NCBI GenBank assembly: GCA_003194525.1
Contig: NBIV01000113.1
Span: 1 to 64,000 of the forward strand
Length of the DNA stretch: 64,000 bases
Reading direction: 5' to 3'
Source: Gracilariopsis chorda
Lineage: Eukaryota > Rhodophyta > Florideophyceae > Gracilariales > Gracilariaceae
The notes under the pieces were generated by a model. It searched no databases, was not told the origin of the DNA, and saw nothing but the letters and a program-made list of their open reading frames with translations. Positions 34,336-46,237 of this stretch are shown piece after piece. Each line of letters opens with the position of its first letter. The stretch's first letter is position 1. The translations under genes and the position numbers were made by a program.

Positions 34336-36369
34336 CCTTGTGGAAGATGGCTAGAACATTCTTGTTTGCCTCCAAGCTACCGTATGAACATCGAGCAGGA
34401 GTGAAGATTCCTTACACATTATGGTTCGGACGAGAACCAGACTTCACAAACTTATTGAAGTTCAGGCAAGAAGGCCACGCGTTCATATACAGGCCTGAAT
34501 CCGTCGCGAATAAGAAGTTACTACCACGCGCTATTCTTGGACACTTTGTGGGGATGCAGAGCCCGCGGACACTGTACATGATATACATCCCATCCATGGG
34601 AAAAGTAATAAAGTGTCGCGAGGCAGATGTTAAGGATACCAAGGAGTCCTTTCCTTCAATCCAAGACCTCATGGACTCTTCGTCTCTCAGACGATACGAA
34701 GCCGAGAAAACCATGGCTGGGATGATGAAGATCATCTAGATATTTCTATTCCTCATTGCTTTGTAGCAAATGCACGATCCAAAGATCTTGATAATGAAGG
34801 CAAAGTCTCCAATAGCTTTGAAGAAGCTAGAGTGATGCCAGGATGGGCAGAAGCATGGACAGAGAGTACGAAGAATGGTTAGAAAGAGGCACATGGAAGC
34901 TGATTGATAGAAAGCCTGGCATGAAACCCTTGCCATTCCTATGGAGGTTCTTAGCAAAATTACTAAGCTCCGACCTGCTGCGCATTCTTTCAAACGCACG
35001 TTGCGTAGAATGGGGCGACGTGCAGCGTAAGTACTTGGATTACAACCCAGCCAACTTGTACGCCCCAGTTGCCCGACTTGAACCCATTCTTCTTTTGTTG
35101 GAAACGGCTGCAGCTCAAGGCCTGCCACTAGAGACGATGAATATTAGATATGCATACATATACGGGGATCTAGACGAGCCTCTACTCATGAAACAACCCC
35201 AAAATGCTCCTAGATCATCATTTGTTCCTGGCAAGATATGCTTGCTCCTAAATTCAATATACGGCGCAAAACAAGCCAGGCAAATATGGGGATCCCTGAT
35301 GCAAAGGGAGCTATTGCGCTTGGAATTCAAGCATTTTATCACAGACAGCCGACTCCATATATAAAAGTCCAACAGCGGAACCTTGACCATCGTACTGGTT
35401 GTTGATGACCTATTGACATCTTCTAGCTCCTGATATATTCTGAAAGAATTCATGTCAGAGATGCAGAAGCTGTTCAAGGTTAAGGTTCTTGGAAAGACAA
35501 AACTTTTTGTGGGATACGACATAATGAGAGACAAGAACGGATTACAGGTACAACAAAGCAGATATATCGACAAAAAACTGCTAGAAAATGGTGTGGCCAA
35601 CTTCAACGTACAAGGAATTCATTAATATCCCTATTTGATATGAAAACACGTTGAAAGGACGAACTGCATGTTCCATCTGGAGTACATGGCCCTACCGGAA
35701 ATTGGTAGGATGTTTGATGTACTTGGCAGTCTCTTCGAGGCCAAACATCATGATTGCCACTTTAATGCTTGGAGGGCAGGTCAATGACCCATTCATGAGG
35801 CATTCTGGGCTTGCAGAAAGAGTACTGAGATACTTGAATGGTACAAAGGGTCTTTGTTTGTTATTTTCTGGTAATAATACAGCACCAATGGTGGCGTTCT
35901 GTAACGCATATTGGGCTGGTTGTAATGTGACGAGAAATTCTACGACTGGATTATTAATAAAGGTGAATGAGGCACCTGTCATGTGGACGACCAAAAAGCA
36001 AACCCTGGTTGCGCTGTCGTTTGGAGAGGCAGAATACACTGCACTGTCGTATTGCGGAAAAAAGTAACTTGGTTTTGTAGATTCTACTGGGAAGTATGCA
36101 ACGAAACAGCCCTGGAGGATGAATCTAAAATGTACCCCATCTAATTAGAAACGGAAAGTTCGACTGCTATGTCGATCATGAAGAATCAGATTGTCTCGGA
36201 AAGGCACAAACATAGCGCTCTGAAATATAATTACATAAAAGACCTGCTCGAGACCAGAATAATTGACGTAAAGTCAATAAAGACTGAAGTGCAAGCTGTC
36301 GACATAGTCACTAAGCTTGTGTTCTTTGAGAAACTCAAAAGACTGACCTTGTTTTGTGGCTTAATTTAA
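34336..36369 (+). pseudogene. Copia integrase end, RT and RNase H (right half)
   Basis: Coding resumes after Gypsy-B with the C-terminal part of the copia integrase (KIPYTLWFGREPDF, LPRAILGHFVG). RT follows, with NPANLYAPVARLEP, LETMNIRYAYIYGDLDEPL and LNSIYGAKQARQIW. The catalytic YVDD is worn to VVDD near 35398-35409. RNase H follows (YRKLVGCLMYLAVSSRPNIM, AYWAGCNVTRNSTTGLL, SFGEAEYTALSYCGKK). A terminal piece ends at 36369 (VDIVTKLVFFEKL). Frames change near 34740-34840 and at about 35360, 35430 and 36065, so the gene is dead. Confidence 0.88.
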
Positions 36370-36622
36370 CATGATCACTACTTTGTAAGTAATATCTGAA
36401 TGCATTAATGTATAACTAGCTTTGCGTCATCCCTACCAACTCTGTTTCAAAAATAGATATATTGGTTTAATTGTGATAAATATTGTACTTAGTAAGAGTA
36501 TCATACCTTTTCCTAGACTACGAAGTTTTCTTATAAGGTTTTGTTGTGGTATAGGTTCTTTACGGTGGTTAATAATCGTAGAAGCCGCTTTTTGTGCTGA
36601 ATAACTTGATCGCGAGGGATAG
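36370..36622. other. Copia 3' untranslated region and polypurine tract
   Basis: Non-coding AT-rich end of the copia element. The purine run GCGAGGGATAG at 36612-36622 immediately precedes the 3' LTR and is the likely plus-strand primer. Confidence 0.55.
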
Positions 36623-36769
36623 TGTGAACGGAGCCACGCTGGCCACCAGTTGGAACGTGGAATACAGTCCCCTCGTTCTAGCTAGAGGCAGTAAATAAAT
36701 GACCTCGCTGATCTGCCATCCCTACAAGGTCGGATGGAAGGACAGGGAGTGAAATCCAACCGAGCTACA
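36623..36769 (+). repeat. 3' LTR of the copia element
   Basis: 147 bp, direct repeat of 19363-19509, starting TGTGAACGGAGCCACG and ending CGAGCTACA. Confidence 0.8.
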
Positions 36770-36994
36770 TCTTTTGTATTTGAGTTAGTACCGGTGTATA
36801 AATAGTTTATCAGTTGTAGTATTGCGCTATATTAGTGTTTTCTGTAATGTACATGGATTGCGAGTTTCTCGCTGTGAAATTTCTTGCAGTGATTTCCACG
36901 TGTCAATTTTGCCAGCGACTTTTGCCAATCTCACAGAGGTCCCAAAACTCGTGGACGCGTGATTTTCTGTCTTCGTCGCCCTGTCTGACCTCTT

Positions 36995-37092
36995 CAACAC
37001 ACAGTTACTTGGTGAACGTGGCCATGCGAATGGGGTTTGCGGTATACTACGATGGCATGGCGAAAATAATGATGGTGATGCCTGACACAACA
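36995..37092 (-). repeat. 3' terminal repeat (LTR) of Gypsy-D
   Basis: 98-bp direct repeat of 41858-41956, with shared CAACAC(A/G)CAGTTACT(T/C)GGTG start and CCTGACACAACA end. Confidence 0.7.
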
Positions 37093-37228
37093 GTGCCCCA
37101 TGATCTTGGTAGGGGATGTGGCGACCAAGATCAGTTTAGAGAGATGCAGTGACGGAGCGCTGACGTTTGTTGCCACTGGTAACAACTTCTTATAGATATT
37201 CTGTAACCAGCTGAGGTAAGTCTTCCTG

Positions 37229-40200
37229 TCAGGACAAGTGTTTGACCCAATCGGTTTCGTCTTCTGTAAAGCCGCGCCATTTTACTTGTAGCTCTACAGT
37301 TCCTTGATATCTTCGTATCTCAGTGAATGATTCCACGACAAGGTGTTCGCCACTTTGATACTGGAGATGTTCGAGGTTTTCTTCACGTACTTGATAGTCC
37401 GTCTTCCGGAAGAACTTTAAACGGTGGCCATGAACTTCCGTTTTCTTTCCATCTAAAAGGTTTTCGATAATAAATATGTAATCCGATCGACACTCAACAA
37501 AGCGGTAGGGACCTAACCACTTGAGAGATGGTTTCCTTGTGCGTTCATGCTGCATTATTCCTCGTAGAACAAAATCTCCTTCCGTAAAAGTGATAGCTCT
37601 AACGTTCGTCTTTTGAATGTGTGAGTCTACAGCAGAGCGGCGTTTCTTACCATAGCACACAGCGACGTCTTTGTGCATTCCGTCTCTAAAGCGTTACGCG
37701 TTGCTTGAATTGTTGACGCTGAGTGGACCGAATATCGCCAATGGAGTACAACTTCACGTCCTTACCGACCTTACGTGTAACTGAGGTAAGTGGACCGTCT
37801 TGAGGGTGTCCAGTGAGAACGATGAGAGGACAGCGGTATCCAAGGCGTTCGAAGATCGAATTGTTCAGGGCGGACTGTACTATGGGTAACATACTTGGCC
37901 AGAACTTGTGTGGGACCTGATACTCGGACAGCAGTGCTCTTGCTGCACGAAGCAGTTCTCGATTAACAACTTCGACTGTTCCATTTGACCAAGGACAGTA
38001 TGCCAGTGTAAAATGATGGGCCGAATAGGTTCTGTCCTTGAGTAGTCGAACTAATTCATTCTTGACGTGCGACACACGATCGAAAACCCAATGTTTTACG
38101 ACCCCAAATGCCGCAAACCACTTGATAAGAACGTCAGATACGGTTTCCGCAGTAGTGTCTTTGGTTAGCGTGAGCCGGACGTAGCCACTGTGATCGTCCT
38201 TGAGTACCAGGGCATAGATGTACCCATTGATCTCGGTCGACATGAAACCAAAATCAAAATAAAAGAGCTTGTTTGGTTCTACAGCGTGAAGAGCGTTTCC
38301 GAGTGGACGAGGTTCAATTTTCCCTGCTTCTCTACACAGACAGTGCAGACAGGAGTTTACGAACGATTCCACGTCTTCTGTCATTTTGTGCCAGGAGAAA
38401 TGAGCCTTGATAGACGTGAGAGTGACGCGCCGGCTACGGTGTCCCCTATGTCCTGTGTGGGCGATGATGATGATGCGGAGCATAAGATGTGCGTCATCAG
38501 ATGGTATCCAAATAACATCATTAATGTCTTTGAACCCTTGTTCTGTTCGCATGAATATACCAGGTTGATTCTGCTTCGATGATGATTGGTACTTCATGAT
38601 GTCGTTGATACTTGGCCAATCGAGCTTAGGATCGGTTCCAAGGTTGATGGGAGCACACATGAGTGACTTGGCACGCAAGACTTTTGTTGCTTCGACCTTA
38701 CGCTTTGCGCTTACAGCCCACCTAGTAAGCATGTCAGCCCATACGTTGTGTTCTCCTGGTAGATGTTCCACGACATATCGAAAAGCGCTGAGTTTGATTG
38801 CCCAGCGCAGGACCTTGCTTGCGGTGTGCTTCGGGATACCTGTGTTCTGTCCATAGGGATCATAGAGATACACAAGATTAGCGTGGTCCGTGAATATGGT
38901 TACTTCGCGGCCTAGTACCAGATAATCGAGACTGCACATTGGTTCGACGATGGCGTATCCTTCTTTTTCAGGTACTGACCAGTTCACGGATGAGCCAGAG
39001 AATACTACTGAGAGAAAACAGAGAGGTTCATGTCTCTGCTTTTCGATTTCCTATGATCGGTCTTCCGTTGGTACTTGTGTGAGGATAGCAGCCCAATGAG
39101 TATCTGAAGCCTCTGGGAAAAGACATAAGTTCTGCTCATGTTTTAGAAAACCGAGCTTTACAGAAGCAGTGAGTTGATCCTTGATGTCTGCGAAAGCTGC
39201 ATCATGAATTGCGCCCCACGAGGTGGTGATGGAAAGTTTGCATATTGCTTGCTTGATGCGTTTTTCAACCTTCTTGTAACACGATTTGAGCAAGTCGTGC
39301 TGGGGAGCGACGCGCTGTGAGTACGCAGGGATCGAGTTACGCATCCAGTTGGTTGCGCAAATAAACTGTTGTAGTTCATGAGCGAGAGTAGGCTTCTGCA
39401 TTCAGAAGAGTGATTCGAAATGCCTAGAATGGTATTGGAAGCCGTTTTTAGATATTTCACGTCCACAGAATTGTACTGTGGTGGCGAAGAGTCAGTTTCT
39501 CAGCATGAATCTTGGGCCCAATTTTGCTACACACAGTATCCATGGGCGAGGTCCAAATGGCCGAATCATACACTACCGGAGATGTACTGGAACTTAGAAG
39601 TTAGTTGAGGCATCGCCGTTTGACTAGGTACAGTCCTGGCATTTGGCCCACAGAGGTCCACAGTGAATCAGAGGGTTGAGGAACCGGGTTTCGGTACGGC
39701 GAGAGCTGGGCTTGCCCATCAAACGGAAGGAGGCTTGTGTATAGCGCCAATGGACACCAGTTCTCGTACTGTATTGATGATTAATTCGCGTTGTTGTGAA
39801 GCGTATCGTCTTTAGGGAGACCGATATGGTTTGGAGTTGGCTGTGGTAGTAATGAAGAGAGGTAAAACGCTAGCGTGAGGATCTGGACCGAGTTTGATAC
39901 GAAATACATCTCTGTATTTAACAAAAAAAAACCTTGATGCGATTGAGTCCTTGATCTGATATTCGATTCTTCTTTGCTTCCTCGATACGGTTCTTGAAAG
40001 CCTTGTTGATTTCTTTCTCTGAATCCTTACCTATGCCAGCTGCGAGGCATTCAGGTAGTTTGATAGGATCGTCATCAGCGTCCACTTATGAGAGTCCTTT
40101 ATATCTCGCGGCAGCGAGCTTGATCTTGTCCGGATCAATTTCGTTGACGTGTTTACCATGGATAAATGGGTGCACTGGGTGCAAATATTCGGATAAATCG

Positions 40201-40489
40201 AAACCGATTGTGTTTAGGAACGGCTGACCCAATACGATTTCATTGTCAACAATGACGAATTCGACGCTGCTGAATCTAACGGGAACGTTAGAACCAGGGA
40301 ATGAAATTGTGAAGTTCAGTTTGCCCATTGCTGACGAGTTGAACTTCGTATGGTGAGATTTGAATGCGCCCAGCAATTCAATCGGCTCTCGGAATGATTT
40401 GATCTCCAAAGACGGCTTTGCCTTCTTGACCTTGTCAAAGCTTGACACGTCGACGGCATTGAAATAAGAGCCAGAGTCGCCGAGGACAG
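37229..40489 (-). pseudogene. pol: Gypsy-D pol remnant with RT catalytic segment deleted
   Basis: Minus strand. Protease: LGDSGSYFNA near 40470-40490, then VLGQPFLNTIGFD. The RT N-terminus (about 39600-39880) reads REYA-like SQQRELIINTVRELVSIGAI, WASPALAVPKPGSSTL and FTVDLCGPNARTVPSQ, with stops at 39719 and 39668. After HLDLAHGY the frame jumps to GPKIHAEKLTLRHHST, so the stretch that should hold Y-x-D-D is missing. RT thumb and RNase H follow (PTLAHELQQFICATNWMRNS; FTDHANLVYL). Integrase (37686-38987) has an HHCC module (HTGHRGH ... CLHCLC), YFDFGF and VEVVNRELLRAAR. The final part (37229-37678) ends with a chromodomain-like HLVVESFTEIRRYQGTVELQ followed by VKWRGF. Confidence 0.87.
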
Positions 40490-41461
40490 TGTCGAATACA
40501 GTGTCCTCAATTTCAATCCGGAAACGTCCTTCTTCTGTTCGAGGTTGGGTGTCTCCGGATGCGGACTGTCAACTGACAGTTTTAGACTTTTTAGTTTTGT
40601 AATGTTCATCGAACAGATCCTTTTTCTGATCGTCAGAGGTGTGTTGGAAGTCCTTGAGATGATGCTTTTCGGCGCAGTCCGGGTTGGGCATGGATACGTC
40701 CACTCAATGTCTTTCCGTTTGCTACCTCGACGATCGTTTTTGTCCTTCTTTGTGGTACTGTCCGATTTTTCATCTTCATTCTTGCTACTTCGACTAGTGC
40801 GAGATTGACGGGTATTTCGGAGCTTGACTCGCTCTCCAGAAATTTCGGTAGGAGCGAGGTCAACTGCGAGACCCGCGACTTCGTTCTTGAAGAACTTGAT
40901 GTCGTACAGTTGAGATTTCGTCCAGCCTTGGCGTCGCATCTTGGTGGCCTCCTGTAGAACAGGATCTTTGAGCTTCTTTACTAAACGATCGATGAAGTTT
41001 TTAGAACGATCTTGGTCCTTGTGGACCTCTGACGAGTTGTTCTGGTCGACTGCAGTGATGAACTTCACGATAAAATTTGTTACACCTCCGGCAGGATCTC
41101 CCTTGTTTGCTTCATAGGTTACGAACTGTAGAGCAGAGTCGATGCGTTTGTAAACATCCTTCGGAGTGACGTTTGATGCCGTTTCGAATCAGCTCTGAAC
41201 GGCTTGAACTGTAGCGTCGTCTACTTTGTCAGCGTTTTGTATTTCACCCATGACAAACAGTGCATTAAGAGTCGTAGCATCCATGCAATCCTTGATCGTA
41301 GCGATGTGTATCTTGTCTGTACGATCCCTGTTAACATCGTTGACTTTGTTTTCGTATGGTGCGTATTCGGTTTCGAACTTGATCAAAGATGATTGGTCCA
41401 CCAGCTTCAGTGTTGGTGGTGTATCGAAAGCAATCACGCCATCGTTGCTTGCAGGTGCCAT
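40490..41461 (-). pseudogene. gag: Gypsy-D gag remnant
   Basis: Starts near 41461 (MAPASNDGVIAFDTPPTLKL) and runs to a TGA at 41189 that could derive from CGA. The same frame then continues through KFITAVDQNNSSEVHKDQDR and a Lys/Arg/Ser-rich segment (NTRQSRTSRSSKNEDEKSDS). A zinc-binding stretch CPNPDCAEKHHLKDFQHTS lies in a shifted frame near 40640-40690. It encodes the structural, RNA-binding polyprotein part of the element. Confidence 0.75.
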
Positions 41462-41857
41462 GATAGTACCGGTCCGTTGTGCAGTACCCGGTGCTCTTGC
41501 TCTTCGGAGAAGTCAAAGCGCTTTGTTGAGGAGTTTTGGAAGCACAGTAGATAGTGCGAAAAGGATGCAAGGAAAAGGGAATAAGATCGTAGACGTAGGC
41601 AAGGATAAGGTGGCGCATTGTGGAAAGGGAAAGGTAGGAAAGGAGGAAGGCACAAAGGAAGACCCACCCAAGATCTAGAACTGTTGATGCTTGGGTTACC
41701 GGTACGGCGAGACCGTCCCGGCTTTTATATGGTGTGCTCGTCGGCAAAGTCTTTCGAAAATTCCCCGCCCACGAATGTAGAATGGCTAGTTTGTACTGTA
41801 GTATAGCCTAGCTAGATCAAAAGCTATTGTGTCATATATCACGTGGTGTTCACTGTC

Positions 41858-41956
41858 CAACACGCAGTTACTCGGTGAACGTGGCCACGGCGAATGGGGT
41901 TTGCGGTATACTACGATGACATGGCGTAAATACCGAAGGCGATGCCTGACACAACA
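41858..41956 (-). repeat. 5' terminal repeat (LTR) of Gypsy-D
   Basis: Partner of 36995-37092, with scattered substitutions and small indels. No convincing primer-binding site is visible next to it. Confidence 0.7.
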
Positions 41957-43395
41957 AAGCCAGAGAAGAGCAGCTTCTCCGGTTTACTTACGCATGCCTT
42001 TTTTGGTATGTCCTACACACAACATTCGTTCTTAATTGACGTCAACTGCTCTGACCTTCGCTCGGAAAATGGAAGTCTTTAGCCGTAGAGTTTCTTTTGC
42101 AGACTGGTCATTGTAGCCTGCGTGATACGAGTGTTTAATTTTTGTCTCCGCTCCCTCCTTCCAACAATGTGGTTGAGAACGTGGCATAGATGTTTGTCTT
42201 AGTACTTCTTTCTAAAGATTTTTTGTGGGACAGTAGGGCTTGACGGCGCTGGCATCACGAGGGATTGTAACGGAATCGCCTCATTTCTACAAGCCTGTGA
42301 ATATCTGATGGCTCAGCGATCCCCTCTGAGACGAAAGAAACCGTCTGCAAAGTGCGGACATTTCTTCGAAAACAATTAAAGCAACCTTTGTTTCTGTTTC
42401 AACAGTATTCGGTTCTGGCGGCGAACGAATGCGGAATAAAGAAACTATTTTACAGATGCTTGTTCTCACTTTGCAAAGCGCAAGCTGCGCTTTTAAAGGC
42501 CAAAAGAAGCGAACGAAAAGGCTGTACGCGCCAGCTGCAAATCACAGAGATCTTGTAAACGACACTCAATCTTGGGTTTTCATTACTACGCAACTTGATC
42601 TAGTGCCAAGCTGCGTCATATGGAACGGGGGGGCATTATTCGGTAGACCCTACTTTGTGCTTCGCGGCATGAGGGGACGAGAAGGAAACAGCGACCATAT
42701 CTGTATATCTCGGAGATGGTCGACTATGGTTTCGAGGACTACCTGAAAAGAGGCCACTTTTAATTTTCTGGAGCAATATGAACCCGAGGATATGCTGATG
42801 ACGGGCCTGGAACATTTGTGTTTCTCATCACAATGCATTCGTTTTAGTGAACCCTCCGGATTAAGGTTTGCGTAAGAGTATGCCAAGGAATTTTCAGCTC
42901 CTTGGCTGGTCTCATGAACTGTAAGACAATGCGCCTAAAGAACGATGGAGGCTTAACGGCTCAAGAGAAGATATGCCATCCCTGGCTGGACACAGGTTTT
43001 GGGGGCAAGGCATATATTTTTTTCAGTTAGGAAGGAGACATTCTCGCGTCTATCGTAGGCACGAACGGTATAGTTACGACCGCGGGCATATTATCCTCCC
43101 TGAAATGGACTTGGCTGCGTTAGTCTTCCGTAGGCCTACGTATGGGGCATTTTCTGCGTGATACATTGTGAGCCGCACTTGTGATAACTATCTCGCTGCG
43201 TAATCTGTGATAGAGAAGGCACTGGTCAGCATCATGTCGACGAAGCTGCAATATGTAGCCACTTTGGCTCATTGTTTCGTGATCTAGTAGTTTTTATTGT
43301 TTATATACTGTCTTTGAGAGGCAATTATTAGCTATGATACCGATGCGGTCGACCAGTTTCCGTGATGGCCTTCACGCAACTCCGCAAAATGTAGC
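41957..43395. other. No recognisable gene
   Basis: Only short frames without motifs. The sequence looks like old non-coding or fully decayed repeat DNA. Confidence 0.4.
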
Positions 43396-43794
43396 GTGCG
43401 AGAATATGAACTCGAGATGGTTGGGGACCAAATCGGGACGTTGAACACGCCGTTCCTCCCGAACTGCAAATTTAGGGTAAAATTACGTGTGCAACTGCAT
43501 CCTAAATTCGTAGGCTTGGCTGAGATTTCTAAGCATGGACAGGAACGGCCAGTCTTTATTGAGGATGATGACAGCATGGCTGGGAAAGCGGAAGTTATGC
43601 TCGCACAGTTTTTTAGAGGGAATGCTGCGTTTCTTCACCCCGTAGGAACGTCTATTCAAAAGAGATTGGAAGTATTTGAATGCTCTACAAGGGCTAAGAA
43701 AGATGTGCTCATTTCGTCCAGTGCTGCCCTTCGACCAAACAGGCTCGCAGAATCGAACTGCTGCCGATGCGCGAAAGTGGAAATATGGCGTTGA
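43396..43794 (+). CDS. Hypothetical protein fragment
   Basis: A 132-codon frame on the plus strand whose translation has a natural composition, for example PKFVGLAEISKHGQ, then PVFIEDDDSMAGKAEVMLAQ. I recognise no domain, and no ATG start is certain. An overlapping minus-strand frame of similar length looks less protein-like (many Cys, Phe and Ser). It may be a scrap of a decayed gene or chance. Confidence 0.25.
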   Translation: MREYELEMVGDQIGTLNTPFLPNCKFRVKLRVQLHPKFVGLAEISKHGQERPVFIEDDDSMAGKAEVMLAQFFRGNAAFLHPVGTSIQKRLEVFECSTRAKKDVLISSSAALRPNRLAESNCCRCAKVEIWR

Positions 43795-45060
43795 AAACAT
43801 AATTCGACAGTGGCCAAAAAGGTTTCTGGCCTTTTTGTGGAACGCTACTTGCTCCAGCAAGATAACCTCTTCTTCTCTTCTTTAGTATGGTCCGTCGCTC
43901 CTGATTTCGAAGCGACAGGATATCTATCTAATTACAGATAGTTCTCTCTCTTGACGAAGGCCAGCAAGATAACGCTCCTCTAGGTTCGGAATGAGGCTCT
44001 ATTGTCGGTCAAGAACAACAACAAGAATACAGGCCTATATCTTGATTTGCAGCAGAAACGAGACGCCATGTCGTCAACTGTGCATTCGTTCAGTCCGTCA
44101 TTGCCATGAAAAAATATGCAACGCACGCAGTATGTGTTAGCCTCCCTGTGACGTTGCCAAGACCGCCTTTCCCCACTGGAGTGGAACCAATAGAGAGTTG
44201 AATTCACATGGACGTTCTCATAAGATATCTAATAGGAGGGCGGCCATGTGAACATAATACCATTATGTTCCTCTTGGCTTGTTTATTTGTTGCTTACTGT
44301 ATTTTGAAGTGTTCTGGGGGGTTTGGATTCACCAAACCCCGGTGTTGTGGAAGACTTACAGTGTAATGGTAGAAATAGAGTGTAGTGCATGACCCAGCCC
44401 CGCTATCGGTTCACAGTTGGGGTGCAACCCTGGTCAACCAGCCCGCCGTGTCTCCGTTCTTTTTCTGTATCTGGACGGTACAGTACCTTCGGTAGTATAC
44501 CAACGGTAGGTTTGGTTCACATCAGAACCTGTGACTATGACACTTCAGAAGAGACACCAGCTTAAGAGCAAGTTCGCACAGAAGGGAACGACTGATGCAG
44601 CTGTTGGTCGTGAATCTAGCTCATTCCGCTTCCTTTTGGGAGTGAGTTAGAGCCCGTTTTATGCTTATCGGCTAGCTTAAATCGTCGCTAACCTTTTAGC
44701 AACTAGCTTCAAACTTAGCTAATTACGCGAGGAGTTAACACACGCTGGTATGTAATACCCAAGTTGCCATGAACTCTATGACGTAACACAATTCAATAAC
44801 ATTCCTACCGTGACCGTTGCAAGAGGTGTGTCAGCCTCGATCAACTCTTACCATCAGCAGCAGCTAGTATTACGATCATAAAACGACAATTCAGTGTCTT
44901 CGCATCTAAGGGGTTTCAGCTCCTAAGGAGGAAAAATGAAACTGCAATCGATAATGAAAGCCGGGCTGAAGCCGTTGCTGAATGGCGAAGAAGAATTGCG
45001 AGTGGGACTCAGCAGCGCACGTCTGTTTCCACTACCTCGCCACGCAAAGCCTTTTCGCAC
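43795..45060. other. No recognisable gene
   Basis: Short frames only. The block near 44930-45060 reads as a partial frame (MKAGLKPLLNGEEELRVGLS on the plus strand) but has no recognised family. Confidence 0.35.
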
Positions 45061-46237
45061 TCACGTGGGCGCAGCCTCGCTCGAACTGGGTTTTAACACT
45101 TCTTGAATCTTGGGTCTAATGTCACCAGTTGACATCCACCGAAAATACTCATCCGTTTCAATGCCCGCTAAGCTCCTGAGATCCGTTACTATTTGAAAAG
45201 GATTGAGCTCATTTTCTTCTCTTGGCAGAAGGCTGGGTCCCTCCATATTCCACAGATCGCGTCCAGCTACCCCCCCCAAAGCTCTTCCAGACCCTATCAT
45301 CTGAATTTCCATCTTCGTTCCATTGAAGCGGTTCCAGTTCACTGGGCATTTGGCCGCATTCCTTCGTCAGCCTTATAAACTTAATCCGTGTGTCATTGTC
45401 GAGACTCTGATCATTGGCGTCAGTCAAATGGCATGCAGCAAAGAGATGCTCACCGCGGCGAGAAATCCACAATAGACGCTTCGGACCCCTGCCGCTCTTT
45501 AAGAACTTACGAGACACCGTGAAGCGTTCCTCATCCGCTCGGATGACGGGTATAGCCTTGGATATCTTATACATCAAAGCGTTCACATCACAATGCACAA
45601 GAAAGCAAACCATGTTGACGCCAATTATGCCTCGGCCGTATAGTCGTACCCTTCGTTCGTCGTTGACAGCAGCCCTCGCCGCCGCTTGTGCGAATAAGAT
45701 GCGTTCCGTGATGGAATCGAGTTTGCCAGTGATGACGCCGGTGATGACACCGATGAAAAAATTTTCTCGAATGTGCAAGTCCAGCGCCGTCCTTGTAATG
45801 AGACTTGCGAAGTACTTGTGCACGTTGTGCTCGATGAGACGCGTTATGCCGCGCCTCGCATATTTCTTCGCTTCGTCTACAACTGCGAGATCAACGAATT
45901 GGCGACGCGCCGCGGCGACTGAAAAATCATGAGATCCGAGAATATGTTCAACTGCGACTCTTGCATCTGCCGACTAGTTGGATACCGTAGACAGACGTTT
46001 CTCATTTGCGGAAGGGTCTCTTGTCTCAATTCTTTCCTCTAAATATTCTTTCTCATCGGGCGGAAGCACGTCACACAAGCTAACGTCTGTGTATTCCAGC
46101 ATTTTGTCTGGTGGACCCGTGGCCCGAATTTTCACGATGTCAAAAACTTTGATGTCATCACTATTGCGTGGCGGAAAGATTGCGTTCGCTGAAATGACCT
46201 GACTGAGGAAATTGTGGAGGGTAGCTTTTCGGTCCAT
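45061..46237 (-). pseudogene. Unrecognised gene, broken by one stop and a G-run frameshift
   Basis: The minus-strand frame starts around 46237 (MDRKATLHNFLSQVISANAI). It meets a TAG at 45974 and continues in the same frame through FASLITRTALDLHIRENFFI and RISRRGEHLF-like text (LLWISRRGEHLFAACHLTDA) to about 45260. At a run of eight G (plus-strand C run at 45270) the frame changes, and a protein-like tail continues to 45061 (LNPFQIVTDLRSLAGIETDE). Total about 390 codons. I do not recognise the family. With only two lesions this may be a recent pseudogene, or one lesion could be a sequence error in the homopolymer. Confidence 0.45.

Larger units (their letters stand above)
19363..36769 (+). mobile_element. 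Ty1/copia element with very short LTRs, split by Gypsy-B
   Basis: Two 147-bp direct repeats (19363-19509 and 36623-36769), both TG...CA, bracket copia-type gag, protease, integrase, RT and RNase H coding in that order. Removing Gypsy-B (11.68 kb plus one 5-bp duplication) leaves about 5.7 kb, normal for copia. The five bases before the left repeat (ACTTT) and after the right repeat (TCTTT) match at four of five, a plausible worn target duplication. A purine run (GCGAGGGATAG) directly precedes the right repeat as a likely polypurine tract. Coding is interrupted by several stops, so the element is dead. The integrase-before-RT order excludes gypsy. Confidence 0.87.
36982..41956 (-). mobile_element. 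Gypsy-D: old, internally deleted Ty3/gypsy element
   Basis: Imperfect direct repeats of about 98 bp (36995-37092 and 41858-41956) bracket minus-strand gag, protease, RT, RNase H, integrase and a C-terminal chromodomain-like module. The repeats share an ACGATG(G/A)CATGGCG(A/T)AAAT stretch and end in CCTGACACAACA. TG dinucleotides just outside (36982, 41854) may mark the true ends, but I could not fix a target duplication. The element belongs to a different gypsy lineage from A, B and C: it has short terminal repeats, a DSGS protease and no antisense gene. It lies directly downstream of the copia element and is heavily mutated. Confidence 0.85.

Noticed and set aside
36632-36769. Copy of a short interspersed element rather than an LTR
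   Set aside because: Matching ends, orientation, flanking purine tract and position around copia genes fit an LTR better; a solo repeat cannot be fully excluded.
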